Shown: one piece after another, positions 6,580 to 7,532 of the stretch | Layout: every line of letters begins with the position of its first letter | Numbering within the stretch: the first letter of the stretch is position 1 | Origin: Planctomycetota bacterium | GTDB lineage: Bacteria > Planctomycetota > SZUA-567 | NCBI GenBank assembly: GCA_020861125.1 | Contig: JAJBSZ010000372.1 | Coordinates: forward strand, 1-7,532 | Reading direction: 5' to 3' | DNA: 7,532 nt | Position numbers and translations under genes: made by a program | The notes under the pieces: generated by a model | Database searches by the model: none | What the model was told of the DNA's origin: nothing | What the model saw: only the letters and a program-made list of their open reading frames with translations

Positions 6580-7074
6580 TTAGACCTCCCCGTGCGGCGC
6601 CGCCCGCAGCCGCCGAAATTCGCCGATGCCAAACTGGAGAATGCGGATGATCATGAAGACGCAGCCGACCGGGATGGCGGCGCTCTCGAGCCAGGCGGGC
6701 AGGGCCAGAGCCGGCGTGGTGGCCTTGAGGGCGATCTGGTCCTCGATGAGACGGAGACCGTAAAAGAACAGCACGCCGATCAGCCCCAGGGAACAGGCGG
6801 TCGAGAACAGGGAAAACCAGGCATAGTGCCTGGACGGCAGGTATTCCGCGATCAGGCCCATGCCGAGGTGGGCGCCCCGCCGGTAGGCGGCGGCGATACC
6901 GAACATGCTGACCCAGATAAAGGCCATCAGCGTCAATTCCTCGGCGGCGGAGATGGAACTGGCGAACAGGTAGCGGCTGACCACGTTGGCAAAATTCATG
7001 ACGGTCATGAAGCTCAACAGGAAGATGATGATGCCGGCCTCCACGGCGGAGAAGGCCCTTGCAGCCTGTTTCAT
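6580..7074 (-). CDS. dctQ: TRAP transporter small permease subunit, DctQ family
   Basis: A 164-residue membrane protein with four hydrophobic segments (about 13-35, 46-65, 85-110 and 127-150), as expected for the small permease that pairs with DctM. Family landmarks seen: NVVSRYLFASSISAAEEL (30-47), AFIWVSMFGIAAAYRRGAHL (51-70) and LPAWLESAAIPVG (125-137). The start at 7074 has AAGGA (complement of 7083-7087) eight bases upstream. It is separated from the end of dctP by 133 bp full of inverted repeats, while its own stop codon lies one base before the dctM start. Sequence similarity among DctQ proteins is low, so the call also rests on position between dctP and dctM. Confidence 0.92.
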   Translation of the reverse strand: MKQAARAFSAVEAGIIIFLLSFMTVMNFANVVSRYLFASSISAAEELTLMAFIWVSMFGIAAAYRRGAHLGMGLIAEYLPSRHYAWFSLFSTACSLGLIGVLFFYGLRLIEDQIALKATTPALALPAWLESAAIPVGCVFMIIRILQFGIGEFRRLRAAPHGEV

Positions 7075-7127
7075 CCCTCGGTTCCTTTCTTTCGGCCGGT
7101 GGCCCGTCCGGACGGCCGCGGGTCACC

Positions 7128-7189
7128 ACCCCGGCGGGCAGCCGGGGTCGAGGCGTATGCCGGCCGGGGGAACCTCCCGCGGCCGGCAT
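7128..7189 (-). promoter_or_regulatory. Strong hairpins between dctP and dctQ
   Basis: The dctP-dctQ gap (7075-7207) contains a very stable stem: 10-bp arms ATGCCGGCCG/CGGCCGGCAT (7157-7166 and 7180-7189), continued inward by GGGA/TCCC around a three-base loop. A second stem, ACCCCGGC/GCCGGGGT (7128-7135 and 7141-7148, 5-base loop), follows directly, and a 12-bp perfect palindrome CCGTCCGGACGG lies at 7104-7115. No T-run follows on the minus strand. In binding-protein transporter operons, such structures after the binding-protein gene often protect its mRNA and lower expression of the membrane subunits; that role is inferred here. Confidence 0.5.
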
Positions 7190-7207
7190 CCGGACGGATA
7201 CGGGCGT

Positions 7208-7532
7208 CTAGTCGAAAAAGTAGCCGAACGCGTTGAAGACTTCTTCCGTGTACTCGTCCTTGTATTTCCGGTACAGCGGCTCCACCAGGGGGAGGAATGC
7301 CGCCTTTTCCGCGTCGGGTCATGACGTGGATCTGCACGCCGGCGTCTTCGATCAGTTGGTGGATCCTCTGGTCGTTTTCGCGGCTGGAGGCGACCTGGAG
7401 CCGGCAGGCGGCGGTGGCGGCGTTCTGGAAGATCTCCTTTTCCTCGTCCGTGAGCCGTGCCCAGACTTTGCGGCTGACACTGAGCACGGTGGGGTCGTAG
7501 GAGTAGTTGCAGATGGGCATGTATTTCAGGAC
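7208..7532 (-). pseudogene. dctP: TRAP transporter substrate-binding protein DctP, C-terminal part, frameshifted
   Basis: The window holds the last roughly 107 codons of a DctP-family periplasmic binding protein, which captures an organic acid and delivers it to DctQM. Seen: from the right edge the frame reads VLKYMPICNYSYDPTVLSVS, then KVWARLTDEEKEIFQNAA and QLIEDAGVQIHVMT, a classic DctP C-terminal region. At the G run 7316-7318 one extra base shifts the frame. Skipping it restores DAEKAAFLPLVEPLYRKYKD and a plausible C-terminus ending FGYFFD at a stop codon at 7208-7210. Without correction the frame runs through Pro/Arg/Gly-rich residues to 7071, overlapping the dctQ start by ATGA. No other damage is visible in the restored frame, so a sequencing error or very recent mutation is likely; the protein may be functional if it is an error. 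The signal peptide and binding domain lie outside the window. Confidence 0.85.

Overview
The window is a GC-rich bacterial chromosomal segment with tightly packed genes. Gene content (AhpC, an FTR1-family permease with an N-terminal periplasmic domain, a DctPQM-type TRAP transporter) fits a Gram-negative bacterium, most likely Pseudomonadota or a neighbouring phylum. I cannot name the species. I see no rRNA, tRNA, CRISPR array, insertion sequence or phage gene.

Layout. (1) Positions 1-164, minus strand: the first 54 codons of ahpC (peroxiredoxin), running off the left edge. (2) Positions 165-736: a 572-bp divergent intergenic region, more AT-rich than the rest, with candidate promoters in both directions and three short perfect inverted repeats. 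(3) Positions 737-1939, plus strand: an FTR1-family iron permease homologue whose two signature REXXE motifs are both altered. (4) Positions 1940-2065: a short convergent gap with a possible terminator. (5) Positions 2066-7532, minus strand: one apparent operon, transcribed leftwards in the order dctP (3' end only, frameshifted), dctQ, dctM, an NDP-forming acyl-CoA synthetase, and a CitE/HpcH-type CoA-ester lyase. Its promoter and the start of dctP lie beyond the right edge.

How the genes work together. The operon reads as a self-contained catabolic cassette. The TRAP transporter would import an organic acid, the 702-residue ADP-forming ligase would convert it to its CoA thioester, and the lyase would split the 3-hydroxyacyl-CoA into acetyl-CoA (or propionyl-CoA) plus a 2-oxoacid. 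Malate, citramalate and related hydroxy-diacids are the obvious candidates, but the substrate cannot be read from the sequence. The unrelated left part pairs a peroxide-detoxifying enzyme with a possible iron importer, divergently transcribed, which suggests an iron/oxidative-stress locus.

The points most worth a second look are the single-base frameshift near the end of dctP, the degenerate REXXE motifs of the FTR1 homologue, the transport-activation-cleavage cassette itself, and the strong hairpins in the dctP-dctQ and ligase-lyase gaps.
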